Shown: positions 7,575 through 16,390 of the stretch, piece by piece | Position numbering within the stretch: position 1 is the first letter of the stretch | Layout: every line of letters begins with the position of its first letter | NCBI GenBank assembly: GCA_017405115.1 | Contig: JAFRBA010000101.1 | Span: 1-49,435 of the forward strand | Direction: 5' to 3' | Length of the DNA: 49,435 nucleotides | DNA from: Kiritimatiellia bacterium | GTDB lineage: Bacteria; Verrucomicrobiota; Kiritimatiellia; RFP12; UBA1067 | Made by a program: the position numbers and the translations under genes | The notes under the pieces: generated by a model | Databases searched by the model: none | What the model saw: the letters and a program-made list of their open reading frames with translations, nothing else | What the model was told of the DNA's origin: nothing

Positions 7575-9898
7575 TCGACAACCTCAAGACGTATGTCGTC
7601 AAACCAGGCTGTGCCAGAGCAGTTGACAAGTCGCGGCAAAATGCGGGCAGGATTCGACTTCATCTCGTTGGTATGTGGCCCAGTCGCAAATTCGTACGAC
7701 TGGAATATCCAGTCCTGTGTACCGGAAAACCAGTTGTCCCTCGGGAAGAAATGATTCTGATCGCTCCAGACATTCAACGCCACACCTCCCCATCGGCTAT
7801 AGGCCACGACATTCTCCGTCTTCACAAAAAACGAGATGCGGTACTTCACATTCGGTATCAGCTTGCCATTCGACGACCCCGTCCCGGCAAGTTTCTGATA
7901 GCCGCCGACACCGGTTTCATTCGTCGTCGTCAGCTTCAAGGATGCCGGCCATACAAGACGGCACTTCGAGTCCCAAGAAAGGCCCTCGATCCGGCCGACG
8001 CTCCATTCTCCCGGATCTAGGATGGACCGCCCGCCGTCCGCCAGTCGTTTCGGCAATGCCCGCGACACATCTGTAGCCGCGACATATTCTCCAGCACGTC
8101 TGGCAAGAGGCTCAAAGAAGTCTCGCCTCACCAGCGCAATGCGTGACGCCTCAAGCGAGTCTGCCGGAACTTTCGCCGCCGCCTTGACAAGGACTCTTTC
8201 CAGAACCTTGACGACCTTCGGCGAATATATCCGATACCACATCTCGTAGTCACTCGGCGGCGATCCAACCGGGCCAATCGCGGTGTCGATCGTGCGTCCG
8301 CCGATCTTCTTCGTCCACAGCATTTCCAACACATTGTAGAACTTCGTCATCTCAATGGCCGCCGAGCCGAACATCAGCCTGTGGTGTTCGTCAAGAATCC
8401 TTTCCACGTCAGCCGAATTGTCCCAGCAGACTTTAGAGTACACATAATAGTTCAAGTAGTTGTATATCGCGCGGTCCGAGGACGACTCGGCGTACGCACC
8501 GGTTATGTACGGTGCCATCTTCTTGTAATACGCCGCATAGGCGCGCATCGAGAGCTGCGGTATGTCCGGCATGGATATCTTACCCCACTTGGACGGATAG
8601 TTCCAGCACCATACCTTGTGCCCCAGTTTTTCGGTCCAGCTGCGTATCTCGTCCGCCTCGACCTTGAGCCGCACCGGGTCGGCGACGCTCCATGGCCCAG
8701 CTTCGCCGATCATCACATCGACATTGTCCGGCAGTTTTATAGACGGCACTCTGCGATACGGACGGTAAGCCATCATGACAATCCGCCCTGCGATGCCTTC
8801 GGCTTTGAGGCGGTTTCCGATTTCCGCAACCACGCCCCATATAAGCTCGGAAGCGTAGTTGTCGTCGCCATGCACGTACGCCGCCTTGCACTTTGCACAC
8901 TGGCACGGCTGAAAGCCGTCCGCCGGCATGATGTCGACATACTTGCCGCCGCGACAGTTGGCTGGCCAAAGCGGATCGCCCGTGCGCATCCAAGGCGTCA
9001 CGCCGCGTACCGAAGGCGGCTCGCCCTTGAGGTAGGACCGCACATCGCAGTAGATTTCCTCGCGAATTCCGCTCGTCCAGCAAAGATGTCCGGAAGTCCG
9101 TCCAAGCGCACGATCCAGCCCGCCGGTCTTGCAAGGCAGCGCCGCGAAGTATTCCGGGTGGCTCGTCCAGAACCTGTCGCCGTACTTGAAATAGAGGGAA
9201 CCGTGGCAGCATGGCTTCATGTCCGTCTGCATCCGCAGCCGATAGCTCTGCAACGTCTTCTCCGGCCAGTTGGAGTGCCTGTTAGTCGTGACGTTCTCGA
9301 ACCATGCGCCGTCAAGGTACGTGGCCACGCTCCGGTCGAGGAAATCCGGCTTCACGAGGATGTCCATTTCCGGAATCTCCAGCGCCTTGGCCTTGGGGAC
9401 TATCGTTCCAAGCGGCCCCGGGAAGTACATGCGCACGCCAAGCACCCTCTCGGCGAATTCGTAAACGCCGAACAAGGTGGACCTCGCATAAAGCTGCCCC
9501 CAGACTCCGCACTTTGCGATGGCGTATTCGGGATCTGCCTGCGCATCGTCGAATCCGGCGATGAACACGCGGTTGCGCCGCGTGCGGATCACGAACGCAT
9601 CGCGCGACCACCCATTCGTCGTGAAGCCGGCCTCCCGCCAAAGGCGTTCGCCGAGCATGAAGGCCGTCTTGCCGGCGCCTGGCTCGGACGAAACCGGCAC
9701 GTCGCCGCCCAGGGCGGCGTCCAGAAAGCCTTTCAGCTCCTTTGCCGCGAAACGAACCGTCTTCGGCGCATCCGCCGGCACGACGACCTCGACATCGCCA
9801 ATCCCGACCGTCTGGGACGCGCCATCCGCGACAGCGGAGCGGGCTGGCAGAATGGCCGCGACGACTGCGCAGAACAGGAGATTCCGGCAACAGCTCAT
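7571..9898 (-). CDS. DUF4838 family secreted glycoside hydrolase-like protein
   Basis: A 775-residue exported protein. After a signal peptide (LLFCAVVAAILPARSAVADG) comes a beta-alpha domain resembling the N-terminal domain of alpha-glucuronidases and hexosaminidases (VVVPADAPKTVRFAAKELKGFL). Next is the DUF4838 catalytic-type barrel, with YEFAERVLGVRMYFPG, HPEYFAALP and a CQCAKCKAAY cysteine cluster near residue 335. A C-terminal beta-sandwich of about 150 residues (after ILDPGEWSVGRIEG) looks like a carbohydrate-binding module. DUF4838 proteins are common in polysaccharide loci but mostly lack a proven activity. The gene overlaps GH28 upstream and the mutarotase downstream. Confidence 0.8.
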   Translation of the reverse strand: MSCCRNLLFCAVVAAILPARSAVADGASQTVGIGDVEVVVPADAPKTVRFAAKELKGFLDAALGGDVPVSSEPGAGKTAFMLGERLWREAGFTTNGWSRDAFVIRTRRNRVFIAGFDDAQADPEYAIAKCGVWGQLYARSTLFGVYEFAERVLGVRMYFPGPLGTIVPKAKALEIPEMDILVKPDFLDRSVATYLDGAWFENVTTNRHSNWPEKTLQSYRLRMQTDMKPCCHGSLYFKYGDRFWTSHPEYFAALPCKTGGLDRALGRTSGHLCWTSGIREEIYCDVRSYLKGEPPSVRGVTPWMRTGDPLWPANCRGGKYVDIMPADGFQPCQCAKCKAAYVHGDDNYASELIWGVVAEIGNRLKAEGIAGRIVMMAYRPYRRVPSIKLPDNVDVMIGEAGPWSVADPVRLKVEADEIRSWTEKLGHKVWCWNYPSKWGKISMPDIPQLSMRAYAAYYKKMAPYITGAYAESSSDRAIYNYLNYYVYSKVCWDNSADVERILDEHHRLMFGSAAIEMTKFYNVLEMLWTKKIGGRTIDTAIGPVGSPPSDYEMWYRIYSPKVVKVLERVLVKAAAKVPADSLEASRIALVRRDFFEPLARRAGEYVAATDVSRALPKRLADGGRSILDPGEWSVGRIEGLSWDSKCRLVWPASLKLTTTNETGVGGYQKLAGTGSSNGKLIPNVKYRISFFVKTENVVAYSRWGGVALNVWSDQNHFFPRDNWFSGTQDWIFQSYEFATGPHTNEMKSNPARILPRLVNCSGTAWFDDIRLEVVE

Positions 9899-11265
9899 AG
9901 ATCCACCTCCTTGGCATTTACGACGCCCACTGCCGCATCGTCTGCGACAATCGCACGGCGGCGGCGCGGGCCTCCAAGCCGACTAATCTCTACGCCATCA
10001 AGCACAACGCCGTCGGCATGCCGCATATAGAACGCCGACGACGGCAGAAGCGACGGGCCGAACATGAACGCCGACGGATAGACGTCCGCTCGCTCCGGCA
10101 CAAGCCAGTACACGCTGTCTTCTTCGCAATCGGCGGGAAGCAGCACGCTCACGTCGCGAAACACCACATTCGAAGGCCGCAGCGACTTCATCGACTTCCA
10201 GTTCCACGGCGTCAGCAGGTTCCACCACGAAGACACGTCCGCCCAGTTGAACGCGGCGACGCCCGTGACGGCGGAGGGCATGCGACTCGCCGCGCATCCG
10301 GTCATGCGCACATGCTCTATCAGGACGTCGCGGAAGACGCTTTCGCGGGACGACACCTCCCTTCGCCCGTGGCGCAGAAAGAACGGCACGAGGAACCCTT
10401 CTCCGATGCTGACGTCCGAGGCGCGGAACCCTTCCAGCGATCCGCCGTCCACGACCGACACGTCTATCGCCGCCAGTCCGGTCATGCGGTTCGTGACGCC
10501 CGGAACGCCGGCATAGTCATCCCTAACAGAAATGGGCCGGCTGACGCCGACCGCGCAATTCGAAACCGTGATGTTGGAGAACCTGCCGCGAGATTCCGTG
10601 CCGACCTTTATCGCGCTCGAATTGGAGAACACGCGGCAATTGCGCACGACGACGTTCTCGACGCGCGATTCCTGCGTCCTGGCCTTGAACACGATTCCGT
10701 CGTCTTCCGAGTCTATGCAGCAGTCCTCGACCAGCACGTTGGACGCCTCGATGTCAAGTCCGTCGTTGTTGTAGTTTACGTGATTCTCGATGCGCAGGCC
10801 GCGAACGACGACGTCTTCGCAGTTGCAGAGGTAGCATGCCCACGAGTGGGCGTCGCGTATCTCGACGCCCTCGATCCGGACGCCCTTTGTGCGGTACAAT
10901 GCAACGCCGCGCCAACGTCCGGGGACTCCGCACACATGCGGCGCCAGTCCGCCGCGGCCGTCGATGACGCCGTTTCCGACGATGGCCACATCGCGAGCCG
11001 AATCCGACCAGACGACAGCGCCGCGGTTGTCGCCGGGCGCTGTCACATAGTCGGCGTAATTGGTGGAGCCGACCAGCCTTGCGCCGTCCTCAAGAAACAG
11101 CGTGACCCCGCTTTTCAAGCGCAGGGAAGCGACCATGTGGCTGCCAGGCGGTATGCGGACCACCCCTCCGCCGGCTTCGCTCGCGCGGTCGACCAGCGAC
11201 TGCAAGGCGGCCGTCTCGTTCGCAAACACGGCTGCGACGGACAGAAGAAGCGAAAAGGCGCTCAT
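9895..11265 (-). CDS. Secreted GH28-like polygalacturonase/right-handed beta-helix
   Basis: Pectin-type hydrolase candidate of 456 residues with a signal peptide (SAFSLLLSVAAVFA). The first coil has the Pectate-lyase-3/GH28 pattern GGVVRIPPGSHMVASLRLKSGVTLFLEDGA (quoted in part), then NNDGLDIEASNVLVEDC and SEDDGIVFKA, which correspond to the GH28 NTD and DD catalytic motifs, and SSAIKVGTES near the RIK position. The GHG motif is altered to a serine-rich turn, so activity on galacturonan is not certain. Start and stop both overlap neighbours by ATGA, which points to coupled translation. Confidence 0.82.
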   Translation of the reverse strand: MSAFSLLLSVAAVFANETAALQSLVDRASEAGGGVVRIPPGSHMVASLRLKSGVTLFLEDGARLVGSTNYADYVTAPGDNRGAVVWSDSARDVAIVGNGVIDGRGGLAPHVCGVPGRWRGVALYRTKGVRIEGVEIRDAHSWACYLCNCEDVVVRGLRIENHVNYNNDGLDIEASNVLVEDCCIDSEDDGIVFKARTQESRVENVVVRNCRVFSNSSAIKVGTESRGRFSNITVSNCAVGVSRPISVRDDYAGVPGVTNRMTGLAAIDVSVVDGGSLEGFRASDVSIGEGFLVPFFLRHGRREVSSRESVFRDVLIEHVRMTGCAASRMPSAVTGVAAFNWADVSSWWNLLTPWNWKSMKSLRPSNVVFRDVSVLLPADCEEDSVYWLVPERADVYPSAFMFGPSLLPSSAFYMRHADGVVLDGVEISRLGGPRRRRAIVADDAAVGVVNAKEVDL

Positions 11266-13535
11266 CTAAACAAAATCTGCAGACCGGGCTTCCTCCGCAG
11301 CTCGGCGTAAAGCCCGTCCTCTCCGGCATAAAGCACAATCTTTGTCATCGCGTCGCCGACAATGTCGCCCGCAGCCTGCCAGTTCCTATCTATGCCGGAG
11401 ACGGAATCCGCCTGCAAAACGCGGAACCGATCACCGATAGAGTGCGGGCCGTAGACGCCCGACGTCAGCATGACCGTGCCGGGAACCGTCATGTCGAGTG
11501 TTCCAGCTATGCGGGCATCGGGCGTCGCGTCGATCACGGCGGCGCGAACGCTCTTCGCCTCGATGGTGCCGCCGACGTGCAGCGTTCCGCTGAGCACAAG
11601 GTTGGCATACGCCATGCGCAGGGCCGCGCCAGCCTCGACGGAGACGTTGCAGCACTCCTGCGTGTAACCGCCGCCGTTCAGCCACTTCGCCATCAACGCC
11701 CCGGAGATGCGCGCCCTCTCGACGTCGCCAAGCTCCCTCTCGAAGACCATGAACTCGCCATAGCGAAGTCCGCCATAGACGAGGTAGCGGTCGCACGCAA
11801 AGGCGCCCGCCCTCGCGTCTGCATTCGAGCGGAAGTCGAGCAGGTGGAACCCTGCGCCCATCGACGTGGTTGCCGCGACCTCCACGCCGTCGATCGCGAC
11901 GCCGTGCCCGTATCCCCACACGTGCGAAGTGTTAGGGTTGTTCGCAATAATCACGCCAGGATACGTTCCGTCCGTGGTGAGCTGCGGACGGTAGTACTGA
12001 TTCCCTGCGCTGGCCACATTCCCAACTAATGCGTTGGCACCGACTGCGGCGGGGTACGTCTGCCTTATCGTCGCCACGTCCTCCGTGTCGGACACTATCA
12101 TCAGGGCCTCGCGTACCGTTGAGCACGTAGCGCTCCACGACATCCCCGCACCATAGCCAGTTCCGACACCTAAAGAATCCACTATCGCGTCGTTCAGGAG
12201 CGAACCGAAGTCGACGACAGAATTCCCGTTAAGGTACGACGTGCGCAGAATCGGCTTGCGCGAGGCAGGATCGCTCCTCCAGGTCGGGGCAGACGTCATA
12301 TGCGACGCATAGCGCCCGTTGCCGCCCACGTCGCGCCATTTCAGCAGATGGCCGTCTTCGACGTCGGAGTCGTCGATTACGTTCGCGTCGACATGGAACC
12401 ACGGTTCGCGCGTTGACAGAGGATCTATCGTGACTGTTCCGCCGGCCACGGTGAAATCGCCGTTTTCGGCCGATATATCTACAGCGGCGACGTTCGAGGT
12501 TCCTGCGACCGTCAGGCGCGCGCCCGAGCGAACCGTGATTTGCGAGACGCTCCACGCCCCAGACGGAAACCACTTCGTCGTCAGGTAGGAATTGACTTGC
12601 GCACGTTCCTCGTCTGTCAGCGCGCGCGAGAACAGGAGACACTCCCCGATGCGCTGCCCCCCCCAAGCAAACGAGCGGTCAAACGCAAGTCCGTCGGCAA
12701 GCGCAAGATCGGTGCCGCCGCCTGCCGGCTCGGACAGCCGGAAGCTGACGAGCTGCATCTCGCCTGACGCACGTGTGGCATTTGGAACGCTCTCGCCGTC
12801 TATGTAAAGTCCGCCCTGTGCCTGCGCGGTGTTTGGGTTGGTGTACAGGAAGAAATACGGCCACGTGTCAACGGTCATCGAGTTCGCGAGGAACGCAGCC
12901 TGCCCGGTCTGGCCGAAGACCGGCGTCGCTTGCCCGGTCTTCGCATAGATGTCCTCGGTGTACATCATCACCGAAAACGTCTCGCGCAAGCCGTTCAGCC
13001 TCTCGTCGAACGCCATTGACGCACCATAGCCTTCGGATGGCGCAGTGTTCTTTATCGAGCCGAAGTCGACTACCTGCAGTCCGTTACGGTAGTTGCGCAC
13101 CAGTTTGGGGGGCGTTCTCTTTGACGCCGACGCGCTGTGGGCACCACCGTTCGCATCGCGCCAGGTGCTTACAAACGTGTCGTCGCCATCCGTCTGCAAT
13201 GTCATGGAGGATTCGTCGGTCGCATCGAGGTGGAGAACTGAATTGGTAACAACCCCAGGGCTACAAGGGACGTCTCCCACACGCAGCTCGCCTGCCTGCA
13301 CGTCGATCTTGACGTCTGCCGAGGCGATATCTGCGATCTTCAGAACACCTCCCCCCGTCTTGGAGAGCGTATACGCGCCGCCGGAGAGCACATAGACCTC
13401 GTTCGTCTCGCCGGACGAAACGAAAACTTCCATATCCGCCGACAACGTCAGCTCGCGTGCCAGCAAAGAAGCCTCTGCATCGACGCAAAGAAGAAACGAA
13501 CCCAGAAGGGCAGACGCTTGTTTGGTGATATTCAT
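11262..13535 (-). CDS. Secreted protein with two LamG/concanavalin-like modules
   Basis: Predicted surface or secreted carbohydrate-binding protein of about 757 residues. It has a signal peptide (ASALLGSFLLCVDAEA), a short passenger-type beta segment (VYVLSGGAYTLSKTGGGVL) like those before autotransporter repeats, and two similar lectin-like modules. The modules begin near VLHLDATDESSMTL and FHVDANVIDDSDVE, each with W(R)D..GG and a late SYLTTKWFPSG or ALMAKWLNGGG turn. ATG at 13535 is preferred because AAAGGA lies 9 nt upstream; a longer reading from 13559 would place its start before that ribosome site. No enzyme motif is seen. The stop overlaps the GH28 start. Confidence 0.7.
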   Translation of the reverse strand: MNITKQASALLGSFLLCVDAEASLLARELTLSADMEVFVSSGETNEVYVLSGGAYTLSKTGGGVLKIADIASADVKIDVQAGELRVGDVPCSPGVVTNSVLHLDATDESSMTLQTDGDDTFVSTWRDANGGAHSASASKRTPPKLVRNYRNGLQVVDFGSIKNTAPSEGYGASMAFDERLNGLRETFSVMMYTEDIYAKTGQATPVFGQTGQAAFLANSMTVDTWPYFFLYTNPNTAQAQGGLYIDGESVPNATRASGEMQLVSFRLSEPAGGGTDLALADGLAFDRSFAWGGQRIGECLLFSRALTDEERAQVNSYLTTKWFPSGAWSVSQITVRSGARLTVAGTSNVAAVDISAENGDFTVAGGTVTIDPLSTREPWFHVDANVIDDSDVEDGHLLKWRDVGGNGRYASHMTSAPTWRSDPASRKPILRTSYLNGNSVVDFGSLLNDAIVDSLGVGTGYGAGMSWSATCSTVREALMIVSDTEDVATIRQTYPAAVGANALVGNVASAGNQYYRPQLTTDGTYPGVIIANNPNTSHVWGYGHGVAIDGVEVAATTSMGAGFHLLDFRSNADARAGAFACDRYLVYGGLRYGEFMVFERELGDVERARISGALMAKWLNGGGYTQECCNVSVEAGAALRMAYANLVLSGTLHVGGTIEAKSVRAAVIDATPDARIAGTLDMTVPGTVMLTSGVYGPHSIGDRFRVLQADSVSGIDRNWQAAGDIVGDAMTKIVLYAGEDGLYAELRRKPGLQILFR

Positions 13536-13562
13536 TTCACATGTTCCTTTCGTTTTCATAAA

Positions 13563-14909
13563 CTATCTTGGATTAGTGGGGTTGAGGACGCCGGGCATCA
13601 CTTCGGCGCCAGGGATGAAAATAAAGAGCTTCGCGCGGCGGTCGGATTCGCCAATGAACACAGAGCCATCCGCCGCTGTCGTCATCGAGTCAAACTGGTA
13701 AGCGATCTTCGCATAATATGGCGAACGATCCACGCCGAGAACGCCCCAGTCTAGATGCCCCTCGTCAGAACGAAAGGAGAAGAGGCGGCAGACGTTGTCT
13801 TTCTCGCCGGCAATCATGTAAAGCCTCCCGTCCTTGCCTATTGTTGCCGCACGGATACGCCGCTCCACGCGCGGCTTGCCCCAGTTGAGCAACCGGTTGC
13901 AGTTAGGCTGCATGGAGAAGACAAAACCATCGGATGACGTACCGATAAAGGTTCCGTCTTCGCGCGCGAACAGCTGCTCAACGACCGGGAATGCGTTGTA
14001 TGCCTGCGTCTCCCAATATTCGCCGGGAATGCGCATCGAAGTCTCACCAAACTCTCCGATGCGCGGATCGTAGAATCTCACAAGACCGTCGTCGCCAGAC
14101 GACCACAATACGCCGTCGGCATCAACAACCAGTGCCCGCGGCACGCCGCGCCAACTGCGCTCCGGCCCCGGATAGGAACGCTTCTCCAGCCACTTGCCAA
14201 GTTTGCGCGGCTCGCGCTTCGCAACGTCGAACGCGAACAGTTCTGCGTGCGGGTAGCCGATTCCATAGATGATTCCGCGCTTCCCGTCAATCGCCATTGC
14301 GTAGATGGATTCCCCCGGAAGCGGCACTCCGAGGTCTTCGACCTTTGCTGATGCCCCTTCCAGATACACATCGACATCGCCCTTTGTAGGATCGTATGCG
14401 TAGAGATGTCCGCCCTCGTATCCGGCGTAGCGCGATTCTATGTCGGCCCAGAGCTGGTTCTCTATGGCACGACGCCCCTCCGGCATCTTCCTCGACAGGA
14501 CAAGCAGCTCATGCTCGTTCTTGCCCGTACCGATATATATGACTCCGTCTTTCCCCCCGACAATGCAGCCGTGGACACCCTGCGCATTTGGCAGGACGCC
14601 GAGCGGAAACACCTTGTTCACGCGTGAGTCGTATGCGAATAGATGCGACTTCTTCCCGCTCGTCGCGCCATAGACTTTGCCGTTGGCGTGCGACATGAGC
14701 GCAGTGATCGGCGAATCGTCCGCCGGGATTTCCGTCGCTCCCGGATAGCCGAGGTCGCGGAAGTCGAGCCTCTGCGCGTCGAAATGCGGGTTCACGCACT
14801 TCTGGGCGAATGCGGGCAAGGCGAAAAACGCGGCCGCTAGCGGCGCCTTGATGACAAGGCGCCATGCGCTACCTGACATTAGACGATGGACGTGAGACGC
14901 GATTTTCAT
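13563..14909 (-). CDS. Secreted beta-propeller protein A
   Basis: About 448 residues with a signal peptide (PLAAAFFALPAFAQ). Blade-like repeats follow with the pattern G.VYGATSG, GVIYIGTG, RGIIYGIGYPHAELFAFD, DGVLWSSGDDGLVRFYDP and DGRLYMIAGE, as in NHL/SMP-30-type or lyase-type propellers. The function is not recognisable; position suggests a role in binding or breaking a complex glycan. ATG at 14909 gives a long N-terminus partly encoded by a repeat-like sequence; an internal ATG at MSGSAWRL (14879) just before the signal peptide is an equal candidate. It lies 22 nt after propeller B and shares its overall plan, so the two may be old paralogues. Confidence 0.68.
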   Translation of the reverse strand: MKIASHVHRLMSGSAWRLVIKAPLAAAFFALPAFAQKCVNPHFDAQRLDFRDLGYPGATEIPADDSPITALMSHANGKVYGATSGKKSHLFAYDSRVNKVFPLGVLPNAQGVHGCIVGGKDGVIYIGTGKNEHELLVLSRKMPEGRRAIENQLWADIESRYAGYEGGHLYAYDPTKGDVDVYLEGASAKVEDLGVPLPGESIYAMAIDGKRGIIYGIGYPHAELFAFDVAKREPRKLGKWLEKRSYPGPERSWRGVPRALVVDADGVLWSSGDDGLVRFYDPRIGEFGETSMRIPGEYWETQAYNAFPVVEQLFAREDGTFIGTSSDGFVFSMQPNCNRLLNWGKPRVERRIRAATIGKDGRLYMIAGEKDNVCRLFSFRSDEGHLDWGVLGVDRSPYYAKIAYQFDSMTTAADGSVFIGESDRRAKLFIFIPGAEVMPGVLNPTNPR

Positions 14910-14945
14910 TTTACACTCTACACTTTCCATTTTACATTTCTTTCG
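14876..14945. repeat. AT-rich repeat element at the propeller A start
   Basis: On the minus strand the sequence alternates between GTAAAATG, GGAAAGTGTAGAGTGTAAA and ATGAAAATCGCGTCTCACGTC. The GTAAAATG and GTGTA words repeat, and the GCGTCTCACGTC end resembles GCGTCTCGCGTC at 28092-28103 inside the MFS-PlsC gene. It looks like a member of a dispersed low-complexity element that here covers the intergenic gap and the start of propeller A. Confidence 0.5.
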
Positions 14946-16293
14946 CGGGGTCGTACACCACCAGGCCCATGGAGAACGGCCAGCGGCGACCGACATTGCC
15001 GACAACCTTTGCCGGATCCTTTTCCTCGACGGCTCCGACAAAATAAATCCTGCCGTCCTTCTGCCCGGAACACGCCCCTCCAAGGCCAAAGCACAGTCTG
15101 CCCTTCTCCGTCACCATCAGGCCCAATGCCTCGCGTTGCTTCTTCTGGAAATCATAGCGAATCAGGTAAGACACCGGCGGGAAATAGCCGCCGGCGAGCT
15201 TCGCCTGGAAATCCTCTTCGTCATGAACATCCCACGACGTGCCAACATAGTCAAACGAGCCGGAAGCGGTCGGCGCAAAATAGAGACGATGATCCGGCGC
15301 AATCGTCAGCGCCAAGGTTGCGAACGGAATCTGACGGACGTTCGTTTCGTTCCAGTACTGCGGCGCAGTGAGCGGAATTATGTAGTCAAGGCGGCCTTCT
15401 GCGCCGTCGTGGACGTCATAGCGGAAGAGCATTGAGTCCCCGCCGATAATGCCGTAGGCGCACTTGTCTACAGGATCCCACTCGATGACGCGCCATATCA
15501 CCTTACGGTCGATCATCGGCTTGGACATCGTGCGAGGCAGAATGCGGTTGTCAATCTGGAGGCGGATGTTTGGCAGGTCGATCACCTCGTCCTTCTTCAC
15601 GTCGTACTTCCATATTTGGGCAACGGGAAACGATCCATAGACGTTGCCCTCGTCGTCGGCGAAGATCGTGCGGCAGATGTCCCAGTCGTCAACCTTGCCG
15701 AGGTCGCGCGTGAACTTCCCGGCGATGTCGTGCATGTAGAGGTGGCCGTCCTCCGCAAGGCCGTAGAGCCGCATGTACTTCGGGTCCATCACCATTCCGA
15801 GAAGCCCGAAGTGACGGCTGATCTTGCCAAGCACTTCAACCTTGTCAGTCTTCGGACAATAGCGATACCAAAACGCGCCGAGATAGGAGGACGGATCGAT
15901 GCATTCGGGGCCGGTATCCTCGTTTAGCGACCCAAAATATACATTGCCGTCGTTGTCCTCGCCCATGCGCACATGGATCTTGCCGTTCGTGTTGATGCCT
16001 TCGCCGCGCTCGCCGTGGAGTTCCGTAAGATCGACCACATGCCGCATCGTCTCCGTGGCAGGATCAAATTCGTAGAAGTGAGCGGCTTCGGCATGCGTGC
16101 AAAGGCCAATGTATATCTTTCCGCTTTTTGCCCCATATACCGCACTCCACATCGACTCCTCGCGATGGTTCCCCGGAAATTCGTAATGCCTGACAACAGC
16201 CTTCTTCTCTTTCGAGAACTCAACCTGTTGCGCCATGAGCGGATGTGCAATGAGCATAGCCGCGCCTGTCAAGACTAGTCCTTTTGTGTCCAT
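14932..16293 (-). CDS. Secreted beta-propeller protein B
   Basis: First gene of the carbohydrate operon, 453 residues, with a signal peptide (GLVLTGAAMLIAHPLMAQQ). Repeated blades are seen at YGAKSGKIYIGLCTHAEAAHFYEFDP, DNDGNVYFGSLNEDTG, KYMRLYGLAEDGHLYMHD, DDEGNVYGSFPVAQIWKYD and DHRLYFAPTASGSFDYVG (each quoted piece is one blade edge). This arrangement is typical of a six- to eight-bladed propeller. No catalytic residues can be assigned. Transcription starts from an extended -10 box 9 nt before the ATG, divergent from the XylR-type regulator, which is the likely control. Confidence 0.7.
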   Translation of the reverse strand: MDTKGLVLTGAAMLIAHPLMAQQVEFSKEKKAVVRHYEFPGNHREESMWSAVYGAKSGKIYIGLCTHAEAAHFYEFDPATETMRHVVDLTELHGERGEGINTNGKIHVRMGEDNDGNVYFGSLNEDTGPECIDPSSYLGAFWYRYCPKTDKVEVLGKISRHFGLLGMVMDPKYMRLYGLAEDGHLYMHDIAGKFTRDLGKVDDWDICRTIFADDEGNVYGSFPVAQIWKYDVKKDEVIDLPNIRLQIDNRILPRTMSKPMIDRKVIWRVIEWDPVDKCAYGIIGGDSMLFRYDVHDGAEGRLDYIIPLTAPQYWNETNVRQIPFATLALTIAPDHRLYFAPTASGSFDYVGTSWDVHDEEDFQAKLAGGYFPPVSYLIRYDFQKKQREALGLMVTEKGRLCFGLGGACSGQKDGRIYFVGAVEEKDPAKVVGNVGRRWPFSMGLVVYDPAKEM

Positions 16294-16302
16294 ACGGCGC
16301 GT

Positions 16303-16384
16303 AGTATATCAAAACCCTCATCCAGTTATTCACCTTTTTGCATCTTTAGTTTTCACCCTTTTGCGAATTAATATTTGGTATAAT
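16303..16384. promoter_or_regulatory. Divergent promoter region, carbohydrate operon and its regulator
   Basis: Minus strand: TGATATACT (16303-16311), 9 nt before the propeller B ATG. Plus strand: TGGTATAAT (16376-16384), 6 nt before the regulator ATG. The two extended -10 boxes lie 65 bp apart, so a regulator bound between them could act on both. Both transcripts would be leaderless or nearly so. Confidence 0.72.
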
Positions 16385-16390
16385 ACCGAC